A DNA stretch of 39,123 bases, taken from assembly GCA_020355165.1 (NCBI GenBank), contig CP070661.1, positions 3,358,035-3,397,157 on the forward strand. The letters run 5' to 3'. This document shows positions 8,892 through 17,121 of the stretch, piece after piece. The notes under the pieces are model-generated. The model was not told the origin of the DNA and did no database searches. It saw nothing but the letters and a program-made list of their open reading frames with translations. A program made the position numbers and the translations under genes. Each line of letters starts with the position of its first letter. The first letter of the stretch is position 1. The stretch is from Burkholderiales bacterium. Its GTDB lineage: Bacteria > Pseudomonadota > Gammaproteobacteria > Burkholderiales > Burkholderiaceae_F.

Positions 8892-9448
8892 CGCTTGCCC
8901 CCTGTTTGCGCCGCTTCCTGCAGTTCCAGCTTGGCCGGGCGTTCGACCCACTCGCCCGCCGCGTCCTGAACGATTTCCTTGATCTGCACGTCCGCCTCGG
9001 AGATGCGTGTGATCAGGCCGAAGTTCTGGCCGACGTAGTTGCCGACCCGCACCATGTGCGTGGCACTGCCGCCCTGCAGCAGGGCGACGTTGACGTTGCG
9101 CTGGCGCATCATCCCGACCATCTTGATCTCCTCCAGCGGGAACGCCTCCAGCGCCTCGCGACGGCGCTCGAAGTCGGGCCGGATCGTGCTCGCGCTCGCC
9201 CGCACCTGCTGCTGGCGGGCCACCGCGGTCACCACCTTCTGCGGATCGAACGGGTCGATCAGGCTGCCGCTCTCGTAGCCGAAGGGCGTGAACTCCTTCG
9301 GCGGCGCCACCGGGTTGGTGACGGGGCGCACCTGCTGGCGCACCTCGGCCATCCACTGGCGCAGCTCGGATTCGTTCGACGGCGCGCATCCCGCGGCCAG
9401 CGCAACGGCCGTCATCGGCAGGATCAGTCGGGCGAAGTTCATCGGCAT
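8888..9448 (-). CDS. pilP: Type IV pilus lipoprotein PilP
   Basis: An inner-membrane lipoprotein that links the PilN/PilO dimer to the PilQ secretin. The 186 residues begin with a lipoprotein signal peptide (LAAGC, Cys20). A flexible segment follows, with the conserved PFGYESGSLIDPFD region that binds PilN/PilO. The C-terminal beta domain contains VRVGNYVGQNFGLI. The ATG at 9448 lies 2 bp after the pilO stop, and the stop codon overlaps the pilQ start. Confidence 0.96.
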   Translation of the reverse strand: MPMNFARLILPMTAVALAAGCAPSNESELRQWMAEVRQQVRPVTNPVAPPKEFTPFGYESGSLIDPFDPQKVVTAVARQQQVRASASTIRPDFERRREALEAFPLEEIKMVGMMRQRNVNVALLQGGSATHMVRVGNYVGQNFGLITRISEADVQIKEIVQDAAGEWVERPAKLELQEAAQTGGKR

Positions 9449-9450
9449 CG

Positions 9451-10092
9451 TCACTTCTTGGCGGCCTGCTGCCTGGCCTTGCGCTGCGCAGCCAGCTCCT
9501 CTTCGTCGAGGTAGCGGTAGGTCTTCGCGGTCGCATCCAGTGCCAGCACGCCATCGCGCTGGGCGGTCAGGTTCACGTTGTTCAGCGTGACGATGCGCGG
9601 CAGGTTGGCGATGTCGCCGGCAAACGCGCCCAGGTCGTGGTAGCGGCCGGACACGCGCACCGAGATCGGCAGCTCGGCGTAGTAGTCCTTCAGGGCCGTC
9701 TGTCCCGGACGGAACAGCTCGAACTGCAGGCCGCGACCGATGCCCGCCTGGTTGATGTCGGACAGCAGCGCATCCATCTCGGCCTTGCTCGGCAGCTGCT
9801 TCTCCAGCGTCAGCACGTACTGGCTGACCAGCTCCTTCTGCCGCCGCAGCTCGTCCAGGTTGATGGCCTGCTGCAGCTTGGCGCGGTACTGGTCCTTCAG
9901 CGTCAGCTCCTCGGCGCGCAGCCGGTCCAGCTCCTCCGACTGCTGGCTCCACAGCAGGAAGTAGCCGGCCACCGCGCAGACCACCACCACCAGCACCCAG
10001 ACGGTCAGGCGCGGCAGCAGCGGCCAGGAGCCGATGTTGTCGAAGGTGAGGCCCTCGAACTGGGACCGCAGCTGTCGGATGTCGATTGCCAT
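9451..10092 (-). CDS. pilO: Type IV pilus assembly protein PilO
   Basis: A bitopic inner-membrane protein that pairs with PilN and helps align the pilus machine. The 213 residues contain one membrane span (about 29-49), then a coiled coil rich in Glu, Arg and Leu, then a ferredoxin-like domain with GRYHDLGAFAGDIANLPRIV. The start is ATG 10092, 28 bp after the pilN stop. A basic Lys/Arg/Ala tail ends the protein. Confidence 0.96.
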   Translation of the reverse strand: MAIDIRQLRSQFEGLTFDNIGSWPLLPRLTVWVLVVVVCAVAGYFLLWSQQSEELDRLRAEELTLKDQYRAKLQQAINLDELRRQKELVSQYVLTLEKQLPSKAEMDALLSDINQAGIGRGLQFELFRPGQTALKDYYAELPISVRVSGRYHDLGAFAGDIANLPRIVTLNNVNLTAQRDGVLALDATAKTYRYLDEEELAAQRKARQQAAKK

Positions 10093-10120
10093 GCGTGTCG
10101 CCTCGGTGCGTGAAGCCGCC

Positions 10121-10753
10121 CTACTTCCTGGCCGGCGGCGTCGCCGCTTTCGCCGGCGGCGCCTTCTGTGACTGCTGCAGCTGTGCCCGCTCCGGCGTCG
10201 GCTTCATGGCGAAGCGCAGCGAGAAGTCGAACAGGCGGCGCTGCACGCCCGGTGGCTGCTGGCCGGAGATGCGGATCTCGACCAGTTCCGGCTGCTCGAG
10301 GAACTTGGAGTTGCCCTGCAGGTTGCGCAGGAACTCGGACACCCGCTCGTTGGACGCCGCCCAGCCGACCACGCTGATCTTCTTGTCCTCCTGCTTGACC
10401 GAGCGCAGGTAGATCCCCTCCGGAACCTGGCGGACCAGCTCGTCGAGCAGGTACACGGGCTGGTTGCGGTCGGCCTGCAGGTCCTCGACCGCGCGCTGCC
10501 GCGCCACCAGCGCGTCGATCTCCTGACGCAGGGTGGCGATCTCGCGGATCTGCAGGTCCAGCTTGCGGTTCTCCGCCGCGATGAACTCGTTGCGTTCGCT
10601 CTGGCCGGAGATCTGCTGCTGCAGGACGCTCCACACCACGAACACCAGGGCGGCGCCGACGAGCAGGCTCAGGGCGGTCGAGAAGAGGAACGCCCTCTTC
10701 TGCCGCTCGCGCCGCTCGGCCCGGTGAGGCAGCAGGTTGACGCGGATCCTCAT
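10121..10753 (-). CDS. pilN: Type IV pilus assembly protein PilN
   Basis: A bitopic inner-membrane protein whose cytoplasmic N-terminal peptide docks into PilM. The start MRIRVNLLPHR carries the conserved INLLP-type docking motif. One membrane span (about 21-43) is followed by a coiled coil and a ferredoxin-like domain (LDELVRQVPEGIYL, VVGWAASNERVSEF). The length is 210 residues, with an Ala/Pro/Lys tail. Its ATG overlaps the stop of a 27-codon minicistron that in turn overlaps the pilM stop. Confidence 0.96.
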   Translation of the reverse strand: MRIRVNLLPHRAERRERQKRAFLFSTALSLLVGAALVFVVWSVLQQQISGQSERNEFIAAENRKLDLQIREIATLRQEIDALVARQRAVEDLQADRNQPVYLLDELVRQVPEGIYLRSVKQEDKKISVVGWAASNERVSEFLRNLQGNSKFLEQPELVEIRISGQQPPGVQRRLFDFSLRFAMKPTPERAQLQQSQKAPPAKAATPPARK

Positions 10754-10833
10754 CGCAGCCCCCGCAGGCGCAGGTCGCCGTGCGCTGCCCGGGCAGCGGC
10801 AACGAGGTCCAGGCGGATCATCGACGGTCTCAT
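10750..10833 (-). CDS. 27-codon minicistron between pilM and pilN
   Basis: ATG 10833 overlaps the pilM stop as ATGA, and the TGA stop (10752-10750) overlaps the pilN start as ATGA. The peptide would be MRPSMIRLDLVAAARAAHGD plus seven residues (LRLRGLR). The internal MIRLDL resembles the N-terminal docking motif of PilN (here MRIRVNLL), and the DNA shares ATCCGC and ACCT blocks with the pilN start. It may be a translational-coupling bridge or a decayed duplication of the pilN 5' end. No family match is claimed and expression is unproven. Confidence 0.35.
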   Translation of the reverse strand: MRPSMIRLDLVAAARAAHGDLRLRGLR

Positions 10834-11909
10834 CTGTCGAACCTCCGCATGGCGAGGCCGCACGGCGTGAGCAGTCCCGGAGCATCGAGCCGCAGCTGCT
10901 TCTCGCGCACGCTGCTGGCGATCGCCATGCCCTTGAACGGCGAGATCACCGCGGTCGGCACCTGGGCGCGCTCCATCAGCTCGTCGGCCAGGCCGGTCAG
11001 CACCGCCGACCCCCCCGCCAGCATGATCTGGTCGATCCGCGTGTACGGCGTCGAGGTGAAGAAGAACTGCAGCGCGCGGGTGATCTCGGTCACCGCCGCC
11101 TCGACGAACGGCCGCAGCACGTCCGACTCGAAGTTGACCGGCAGGTCGCCGCTGCGCTTCTTCTGCTCGGCCTCGTCGACCGAGATGCCATAGGCGCGGG
11201 CGATGTCGCTGGTCAGCTGCTGGCCGCCAAAGGGTTGGTCCCGCTCGTAGATCGCCTCGCCGTCGTGCATGACAGTGGCCGTGGTCGAATTGGCGCCGAG
11301 GTAGAAAGCCGCGATCACCAGCCCTTCGCCTCGGTTGGGCAGCTGCTCGATCAGCCGCTCCAGCGCCCCGCGCATTGCGTAGGACTCGACGTCGATGATC
11401 GCCGGCTTCAGGCCGGCGATCTGCGCGACCGCCATCCGGTCCTCGACCTTTTCCTTGCGCGACGCCGCGATCAGGACCTCGACGTCGTCGGGCGAATTGG
11501 GGATCGGCCCGAGAACCTGAAAGTCAAGACTCACTTCGTCGAGCGCGAACGGTATGTACTGATTGGCCTCGCTCTCGACCTGTATCTCCATCTCCTCCTC
11601 GCGGAGGTTGGCCGGCAGGGCGATCCGCTTGGTGATGACGGCCGACGCCGGCAGCGCCATCGCGACGTTCTTGATCCGCGTTCCCGACCGCCGCCAGGCG
11701 CGCTTGACGGCCTCGGCCACCACGTCGATCTTGTCGAAGTTGCCGTCGACGACCGCGCCGCGGGGCAGCGGCTCGATGGCGTAGCGCTCCAGGCAGAGCG
11801 TGCCGGGCGAGGCGCCCGACAACTCGACCAGCTTGACGCTCGACGAGCCGATGTCCAGGCCGATCAGCGGCGGCGTTTTGCTCGACAGGAAAGGCAAATC
11901 AAAAGCCAA
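10830..11909 (-). CDS. pilM: Type IV pilus assembly ATPase-like protein PilM
   Basis: A cytoplasmic actin/FtsA-like protein that binds nucleotide and the N-terminus of PilN. It has 359 residues. The phosphate-binding segment LIGLDIGSSSVKLVEL lies near the N-terminus; YLGANSTTATVMHDGE and IMLAGGSAVLTGL are the later actin-fold motifs. The start is TTG 11909, supported by GGGAG seven bases upstream; no in-frame ATG or GTG fits the conserved N-terminus better. It is the first gene of the pil operon and divergent from the PBP1A gene. Confidence 0.96.
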   Translation of the reverse strand: MAFDLPFLSSKTPPLIGLDIGSSSVKLVELSGASPGTLCLERYAIEPLPRGAVVDGNFDKIDVVAEAVKRAWRRSGTRIKNVAMALPASAVITKRIALPANLREEEMEIQVESEANQYIPFALDEVSLDFQVLGPIPNSPDDVEVLIAASRKEKVEDRMAVAQIAGLKPAIIDVESYAMRGALERLIEQLPNRGEGLVIAAFYLGANSTTATVMHDGEAIYERDQPFGGQQLTSDIARAYGISVDEAEQKKRSGDLPVNFESDVLRPFVEAAVTEITRALQFFFTSTPYTRIDQIMLAGGSAVLTGLADELMERAQVPTAVISPFKGMAIASSVREKQLRLDAPGLLTPCGLAMRRFDR

Positions 11910-12303
11910 GGCGGCGCTCCCGAAAGCGCAGCTACTCTCGACCGGAGGCCCTCAGCAGCCGGGCCTTGCCAACAAGGATGGTCTGCGCCTCACACGCCCG
12001 CCGAAGAGGCCGGGCTCGACGCCGATTTTTCCTTATCTTTCGAGCGTTTACCGCGATTTTGTTGGATGCTACTTGAAATCCTATCAACAAGACTCAAACA
12101 TTCACAAGCCCTACGTACGGACGATCGAAGCGTCGTCGACTCGGACGATGGGCGGCAGCGGCGCCAGCCGAACAGGCTAGGCCTCCCGCCGCCAGCGGCC
12201 GGCCCAGCCTTAGACTTCGCTCTGCCCATCGATACGTGCGGTGGCGACGCCCCGACCGCCTTGCGCGGCAAATGCGCCCGACCGACGTCCCTGCCATAGC
12301 CCG
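11910..12303. other. Divergent intergenic region between pilM and the PBP1A gene (394 bp)
   Basis: No coding sequence is supported. A noticeably AT-richer stretch lies at about 12024-12110 inside GC-rich flanks and is where divergent promoters would be expected. It contains an inverted repeat, TTGTTG (12059-12064) and CAACAA (12085-12090), with a 20-nt spacer, which could be an operator. No convincing sigma54 site (GG-N10-GC) was found for pilM. Confidence 0.5.
12059..12087 (+). promoter_or_regulatory. Candidate promoter for the PBP1A gene
   Basis: TTGTTG, 17 nt, TATCAA resembles a sigma70 promoter in the AT-rich part of the gap. It would give a leader of over 200 nt. The inverted repeat arms overlap both boxes. 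Confidence 0.3.
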
Positions 12304-14679
12304 GTGACCAAGACGCCCCCAGCGCCCGCAGCTTCCCTAGTGCAGCATTTGCGCAACGCTCCCCTGTGGGCGAAGTGGCTGCTCGGCCTGGCCGTGGCCG
12401 GCGCGGCCGGGCTGGTTTCGGCGGCGCTGGTGCTGCTGTTCGTCTTCGCCCTCGCCTACGCCAACCTGCCGTCGATCGACACGCTGACCGATTACCAGCC
12501 GCGCATACCGCTGCGGGTCTGGAGCGCCGACGGTGTCCTGATCGGGGAATTCGGCGAGGAGCGGCGCTACTACGTGCCGATCGAGGAGGTGCCGGAGCGG
12601 GTCCGGCAGGCGATCCTGGCCGCCGAGGACGACGCCTTCTACCGCCACCGGGGGGTCGACTACATGGGTCTGGTCCGCGCCATGGTGGCCAACTTTTCCT
12701 CGGGGCGGCGCGGCCAGGGCGGCAGCACGATCACCATGCAGGTCGCGCGCAACTTCTACCTGAGCTCCGAGCGCAGCTACCTGCGCAAGATCTACGAGAT
12801 CGCGCTGGCCTTCAAGATCGAGTCCGAGCTGGCCAAGGACCGCATCCTGGAGGTCTATGTCAACCAGATCTTCCTCGGCCAGCGCGCTTATGGCTTTTCC
12901 GCCGCCGCCCAGACCTACTTCGGCAAGAAGCTGCCCGAGCTGACCGCCGGGGAGGCGGCCATGCTGGCCGGGCTGCCGGCGGCGCCGAGTGCGTACAACC
13001 CGTGGGCCAACCCCCGCCGCGCCAAGACGCGCCAGCAGTACGTGCTGTCTCGCATGCTGCAGCTGGGGTTCATCTCGCAGCCGGAACACGACGAGGCGGT
13101 GGCCGAGCCGTTCAAGCCGCGCCAGGCATCAGCCGTCCAGTCGCCGGGCACCAGCCGCGCGCTGCCGCACGCGGAGTTCGCCGCCGAGATGGCGCGCCAG
13201 GCGGTCTTCGATGCGTACCGAGAGGAGGCCTACACCCTCGGCCTGAACGTGCACACGACGCTGATCAGCAGCGAGCAGCTGACCGCGTACGAGGCCGTGC
13301 GCAACCAGGTGCTCAGCTACGACCGCCGCTACGGCTACCGAGGTCCGGAGGCGTTCATCGAGCTGCCGGCGGAGCCGGCCCAGCGCGAGCAGCGAATCGA
13401 GGACGCCATCGTCGAGGCGATCGACAGCCCGAACCTGTTTCCGGCGGTGGTCGTCGCGGCTTCGCCGAGAAAGGTCCAGGCCGTCCTGCAGGGCGGCGAA
13501 GCGATCGACATCAGCGGCGAGGGGCTTCGCTTCGCCGCCCGCTCGCTCGACCCGAAGGCGCAGCCGTCGCGCCGGATCGTGCCTGGCGCTCTGGTGCGGG
13601 TGACGCGGCAAAGCAAGGGGCAATGGGAGATCACGCAGCTTCCGCAGGTGGAGTCGGCGTTCGTCGCTGCCGACTCGCGCGACGGCTCGGTGCGGGCGCT
13701 GGTCGGCGGCTTCGACTTCAACCTCAACAAGTTCAATCACGCCACCCAGGCGTGGCGCCAGCCGGGGTCCAGCTTCAAGCCGTTCGTCTACTCGGCCGCC
13801 CTCGAGCGAGGCTTCATGCCGAGCACGCTGGTCAACGATGCGCCGTTCGCGGTCGACCCGGCGGAGACCGGCGGGCAGCCGTGGGAGCCCAAGAACTACG
13901 ACGGCAAGTTCGACGGCCCGCTGCGCCTGCGGCAGGCGCTGGCGCGGTCGAAGAACCTGGTGTCGATCCGCGTCATCAAGGCGATCGGGCCGCAGTACGC
14001 CCAGCAGCACATTGCCCGCTTCGGCTTCGAGCCCGCCAAGCACCCGCCCTACCTGACCATGGCCCTTGGCGCCGGTTCGGTGACGCCGTGGCAGATGACC
14101 GCCGCGTACGCGGTCTTTGCCAACGGCGGCTACCGGGTGCCGCTGGTGCTGATCGACCGGGTCACCGATGCGCGCGGTCGCGTCATCATGGCGGGGCAGC
14201 GGTCGCGGGCCGGCGACGAGAGCACGCGCGTCCTCGACGCGCGCAATGCCTACGTGATGGACAGCCTGCTGCGCGATGTCACCCGCTATGGCACGGCGGC
14301 CAGCGCGGCGCGCCTGCGCCGCGACGACATCGCGGGCAAGACCGGCACCACCAATGACTCGCACGACGCCTGGTTCGCCGGCTACGGCGGCGGCATCGTC
14401 GCGGTGTCCTGGATGGGATTCGACCAGCCGCGGCCGCTCGGCGACCGCGAGACCGGCGGTGGCCTGGCGCTGCCGATCTGGATTTCCTACATGGCCAAGG
14501 TGCTGCCGAACCGGCCGCCGCTGCCGATGACGGAGCCCGAAGGCGTGGTCAATGTCGGCGGCGAGATCTACTTCGCCGAGTTCCAGCCGGGGCAGGGCGT
14601 CGCCAGCGTCGGCCTGGAGGATGCATTGCCCGGAGCCGAGCCGGCCGCGACCACCAGGGTCCGCGAGCAGATCTTCTAG
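12304..14679 (+). CDS. mrcA: Class A penicillin-binding protein 1A (bifunctional peptidoglycan synthase)
   Basis: Polymerises and cross-links peptidoglycan at the inner membrane. The 791-residue protein has one N-terminal membrane span (about 17-45). The GT51 glycosyltransferase domain follows (EDDAFYRHRG with the catalytic Glu, GGSTITMQVARNFYL). An OB-like insert precedes the transpeptidase domain with S489 of the SxxK motif (GSSFKP), SKN, and KTGTT. GTG 12304 was chosen as start but lacks a clear ribosome-binding site; GTG 12241 would add 21 residues of low-complexity sequence. The gene is often called ponA. Position divergent from pilM is conserved in many proteobacteria. Confidence 0.95.
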   Translation: MTKTPPAPAASLVQHLRNAPLWAKWLLGLAVAGAAGLVSAALVLLFVFALAYANLPSIDTLTDYQPRIPLRVWSADGVLIGEFGEERRYYVPIEEVPERVRQAILAAEDDAFYRHRGVDYMGLVRAMVANFSSGRRGQGGSTITMQVARNFYLSSERSYLRKIYEIALAFKIESELAKDRILEVYVNQIFLGQRAYGFSAAAQTYFGKKLPELTAGEAAMLAGLPAAPSAYNPWANPRRAKTRQQYVLSRMLQLGFISQPEHDEAVAEPFKPRQASAVQSPGTSRALPHAEFAAEMARQAVFDAYREEAYTLGLNVHTTLISSEQLTAYEAVRNQVLSYDRRYGYRGPEAFIELPAEPAQREQRIEDAIVEAIDSPNLFPAVVVAASPRKVQAVLQGGEAIDISGEGLRFAARSLDPKAQPSRRIVPGALVRVTRQSKGQWEITQLPQVESAFVAADSRDGSVRALVGGFDFNLNKFNHATQAWRQPGSSFKPFVYSAALERGFMPSTLVNDAPFAVDPAETGGQPWEPKNYDGKFDGPLRLRQALARSKNLVSIRVIKAIGPQYAQQHIARFGFEPAKHPPYLTMALGAGSVTPWQMTAAYAVFANGGYRVPLVLIDRVTDARGRVIMAGQRSRAGDESTRVLDARNAYVMDSLLRDVTRYGTAASAARLRRDDIAGKTGTTNDSHDAWFAGYGGGIVAVSWMGFDQPRPLGDRETGGGLALPIWISYMAKVLPNRPPLPMTEPEGVVNVGGEIYFAEFQPGQGVASVGLEDALPGAEPAATTRVREQIF

Positions 14680-14690
14680 TCGGCCGGCCG

Positions 14691-15017
14691 TCAGCCGCCG
14701 CGCAGCAGGACCGCGACACCGCCCTGTGCCGATATCGCCCGCGACAGCGCGGTGAACAGTTCGGATCCGTCGCGCGTGTCGCGCCAGGCGCCGTCGCGCC
14801 ACTCGTAGTGAAAGCCGCCGCTTCTCGCTGCCACCCAGATCTGCCGCATCGGCGTCTGGCTGTTGACGACGATCCGCGTGCCATTGACCAGTTCCAGCGT
14901 CAGCACGTTGCCGGCGCGCGTCGCATCGATGTCGGCATCGCAGGCCTCGACCGCTGCCTCGATCGCATCGAGCGTGCGCTCGGCTGCGGCCAGGAAATCG
15001 GGTTCGCTCATGCCCAT
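14691..15017 (-). CDS. cyaY: Frataxin-like iron donor CyaY
   Basis: A small cytoplasmic iron-binding protein that modulates iron-sulfur cluster assembly by IscS. The 108 residues show the frataxin fold pattern: an acidic first helix (LDAIEAAVEACDADIDA), then VLTLELVNGTRIVVNSQTPMRQIWVAARSGGFHY, the most conserved region. ATG 15017 has GAGG nine bases upstream; ATG 15011 is an alternative. It converges on the PBP1A gene with an 11-bp gap. Its start lies only 14 bp from the start of the divergent small lipoprotein gene. Confidence 0.93.
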   Translation of the reverse strand: MGMSEPDFLAAAERTLDAIEAAVEACDADIDATRAGNVLTLELVNGTRIVVNSQTPMRQIWVAARSGGFHYEWRDGAWRDTRDGSELFTALSRAISAQGGVAVLLRGG

Positions 15018-15031
15018 GCTAGATTGCCTCG

Positions 15032-15184
15032 ATGCTTCGCTGCCTTTGTTCGATTGTATTGGCGGTCACGCTGACGGTCGCCTGCGGCCAGAAGGGGCCG
15101 CTGGTACTGCCCGAGGAGGCGCGCCGCAAGCAGCCGCCGCCGGCAACGCACGACGTTCCGCCCACGCAGGAGCGAACGCAGTGA
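15032..15184 (+). CDS. lptM: Small LptM-like lipoprotein (YifL family)
   Basis: A 50-residue lipoprotein. A short hydrophobic signal ends in T-V-A-C with Cys18, followed by the hallmark C-G-Q-K-G-P-L-x-x-P of LptM/YifL. LptM assists disulfide maturation and assembly of the LptDE LPS translocon in enterobacteria. The rest is Pro/Gln/Arg-rich and probably flexible. The gene sits directly before lysA, the usual place for this family, and its TGA overlaps the lysA GTG (GTGA). An in-frame stop at 15020 excludes a longer form. No ribosome-binding site is evident. Confidence 0.85.
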   Translation: MLRCLCSIVLAVTLTVACGQKGPLVLPEEARRKQPPPATHDVPPTQERTQ

Positions 15185-16461
15185 CCGAGCCTGCGGCCCG
15201 CCGCCGCGTCGAAGCCTTCAGCCGGCGCCGCGGCGTGCTCGCCTGCGAGGGCGTGCCGCTGGCCGAGATCGCCGACCGCTTCGGCACGCCGACGTACGTC
15301 TACTCGCGGGCCGCGATCGAGGGCGCGTTCGCCGCCTACACAGGCGCGCTGCGGGGCCGCCCGTCGCTGGTCTGCTACGCGATGAAGGCCAACTCGAACC
15401 TGGCCGTGCTCAGCCTCCTCGCCCGCGCCGGCAGCGGCTTCGACATCGTCTCGGGCGGCGAACTGGCGCGGGTGATCGCCGCCGGCGGCGACCCCCGCAA
15501 GGTGGTGTTCTCGGGCGTCGGCAAGACGCCGGCCGAGATCGCGCAGGCGCTGGCGGCGGACATCCTGTGCTTCAACCTCGAATCGGCGGCAGAACTGGAG
15601 ATAGTCGGTCGCGTCGCCGCAGACATGCGCCGTCGGGCGCGTGTTTCGGTGCGCGTGAATCCGGACGTCGATCCGCGGACGCACCCCTACATCTCGACCG
15701 GGCTGAAGTCGGACAAGTTCGGCGTCGCCTACGCCGACACGCTGCCGCTGTACCGGCGAGCCGCGGCGATGGATCACGTCGACGTCGTCGGCATCGACTG
15801 CCACATCGGCTCGCGCATCGGCGACATCTCGCCGTACCTGCAGGCCGCCGACCGGCTGCTCGACCTCGTCGACGCCCTGGCCCAGGAGGGAATCGAGCTC
15901 GCGCACATCGACTTCGGCGGCGGTCTCGACATCCGTTACCGCGACGAGAGTCCGCCCGCCGCGGCCGAACTGATCGGCGCCCTCGCCGCCCGGGTCGACG
16001 CACGCGGCCACGGCGGCAAGACGTTGATGTTCGAACCCGGCCGGTCGATCGTCGGCCCGGCCGGCGCCCTGCTGGCGCGCGTGAACATCGTCAAGCCGGG
16101 CGCCGAGAAGAACTTCCTCGTCGTCGACGCGGCGATGAACGACCTGCTGCGGCCGGCGCTCTACGACGCGTGGATGGACGTCCAGCCGGTCGCGCTGCGC
16201 CAGGGCCCGGCGCGCACCTACGACATCGTCGGGCCGATCTGCGAATCGGGCGACTGGCTGGCGCGCGGGCGCGAGCTTTCGATCGAGCCGGGCGACCTGC
16301 TCGCCATCATGGGCGCCGGCGCCTACGGCATGAGCATGGCCAGCAACTACAACTCGCGTGGCCGCGCGGCTGAAGTCATGGTCGACGGCGAGCGGTTCTA
16401 CGAGATCCGCCGCCGCGAGACGATCGAGGATCTGCTGGCGCTCGAGTCGACGCTGCCGTAG
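15181..16461 (+). CDS. lysA: Diaminopimelate decarboxylase
   Basis: A PLP enzyme that decarboxylates meso-diaminopimelate to lysine, the last step of lysine synthesis. The 426 residues include Lys69 in YAMKANSN (Schiff base with PLP), HIGSRIGD, the phosphate-binding HIDFGGGLDIRY, EPGRSIVGPAG, and GPICESGD with the substrate-contact cysteine. The GTG start overlaps the lptM stop, so the two are translationally coupled. The last 64 bp are overlapped in antisense by the 3' end of msrQ. Confidence 0.97.
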   Translation: MTEPAARRRVEAFSRRRGVLACEGVPLAEIADRFGTPTYVYSRAAIEGAFAAYTGALRGRPSLVCYAMKANSNLAVLSLLARAGSGFDIVSGGELARVIAAGGDPRKVVFSGVGKTPAEIAQALAADILCFNLESAAELEIVGRVAADMRRRARVSVRVNPDVDPRTHPYISTGLKSDKFGVAYADTLPLYRRAAAMDHVDVVGIDCHIGSRIGDISPYLQAADRLLDLVDALAQEGIELAHIDFGGGLDIRYRDESPPAAAELIGALAARVDARGHGGKTLMFEPGRSIVGPAGALLARVNIVKPGAEKNFLVVDAAMNDLLRPALYDAWMDVQPVALRQGPARTYDIVGPICESGDWLARGRELSIEPGDLLAIMGAGAYGMSMASNYNSRGRAAEVMVDGERFYEIRRRETIEDLLALESTLP

Positions 16462-17111
16462 CGCTGCCGTGCCAGGCGCAGCAGGCGCACGCCGAGCAGC
16501 AGGCCGACGACCAGCGCGTACACGAGCGGCTCGCCGACATCGTTCTTGGCCGCCTTCTGCCACCAGAAGTGGGCGACCGCGAGCACGGCAGTCAGGTAGA
16601 CGAGCCGGTGCAGGCGCTGCCAGTTGCGCGCCCCCAGCCGCCTGACCCAGCCGTTGCTCGACGTCGCCGCCAGCGGCACGAGCAGCGTCATGGCGGCAAA
16701 GCCGAGGGTGATGTAGGGCCGCTTCAGCACGTCCCGCCAGATCGCCGGGACGTCGAACCAGCGGTCGAGCCACAGGTAGGCGCCGAGATGCAGCACGGCA
16801 TAGAAGAAGGTGAACAGACCGAACATGCGCCGCAGCCGCATCGGCCACGCCCACCCGGTGGCCAGCCGCACCGGCGTCACCGACAGCGTGACGACGAGCG
16901 CCACCAGCGTCCAGTTGCCAAGCGAGCGGATCACGAATTCCACCGGGTTGGCGCCCAGCCCCGAGGTCGCGCCGAGGAAGAACAGCCGCGCCAGCGGCAG
17001 CAGGGCGAGGACGAACAGCACCGCCCGCAGCCGTGCGAACGTGCCTGGCTGCAGCACCGTCGGCACCAGCGATGTGAGCCGCGCCAGCAGCGGCATGCCT
17101 CGCTCGCCCAT
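16398..17111 (-). CDS. msrQ: MsrQ, heme-containing membrane subunit of the MsrPQ methionine sulfoxide reductase
   Basis: A ferric-reductase-like transmembrane protein that passes electrons from the quinone pool to periplasmic MsrP. The 237-residue protein has about six hydrophobic spans and the family motifs GLGANPVEFV, LVTLSVTPVR, LRRMFGLFTFFYAVLHLGAYL, LGARNWQRLHRLVYL and AHFWWQ, with histidines placed for heme. The start lies 10 bp after msrP; ATG 17096 has a better Shine-Dalgarno match (GAGCGAGG) and may be the true start. The last 64 bp run antisense into lysA, giving an unusual polar Ser/Arg tail. Confidence 0.92.
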   Translation of the reverse strand: MGERGMPLLARLTSLVPTVLQPGTFARLRAVLFVLALLPLARLFFLGATSGLGANPVEFVIRSLGNWTLVALVVTLSVTPVRLATGWAWPMRLRRMFGLFTFFYAVLHLGAYLWLDRWFDVPAIWRDVLKRPYITLGFAAMTLLVPLAATSSNGWVRRLGARNWQRLHRLVYLTAVLAVAHFWWQKAAKNDVGEPLVYALVVGLLLGVRLLRLARQRYGSVDSSASRSSIVSRRRIS

Positions 17112-17121
17112 TCCGAGGCGC

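Noticed and set aside
5496..8969. A 1157-codon open frame on the plus strand opposite the Ig-like lipoprotein and pilQ
   Set aside because: It is antisense to two well-supported genes, has no domain-like motifs and is Arg/Asp/Gly-rich as expected from the complement of GC-rich coding sequence.
11910..12303. A sigma54 promoter upstream of pilM
   Set aside because: No GG-N10-GC pair with the TGGC/TTGC context could be found.
13129..14802. A 557-codon open frame on the minus strand opposite the PBP1A gene
   Set aside because: Antisense to conserved transpeptidase motifs; low-complexity Arg/Ala/Asp composition; no family features.
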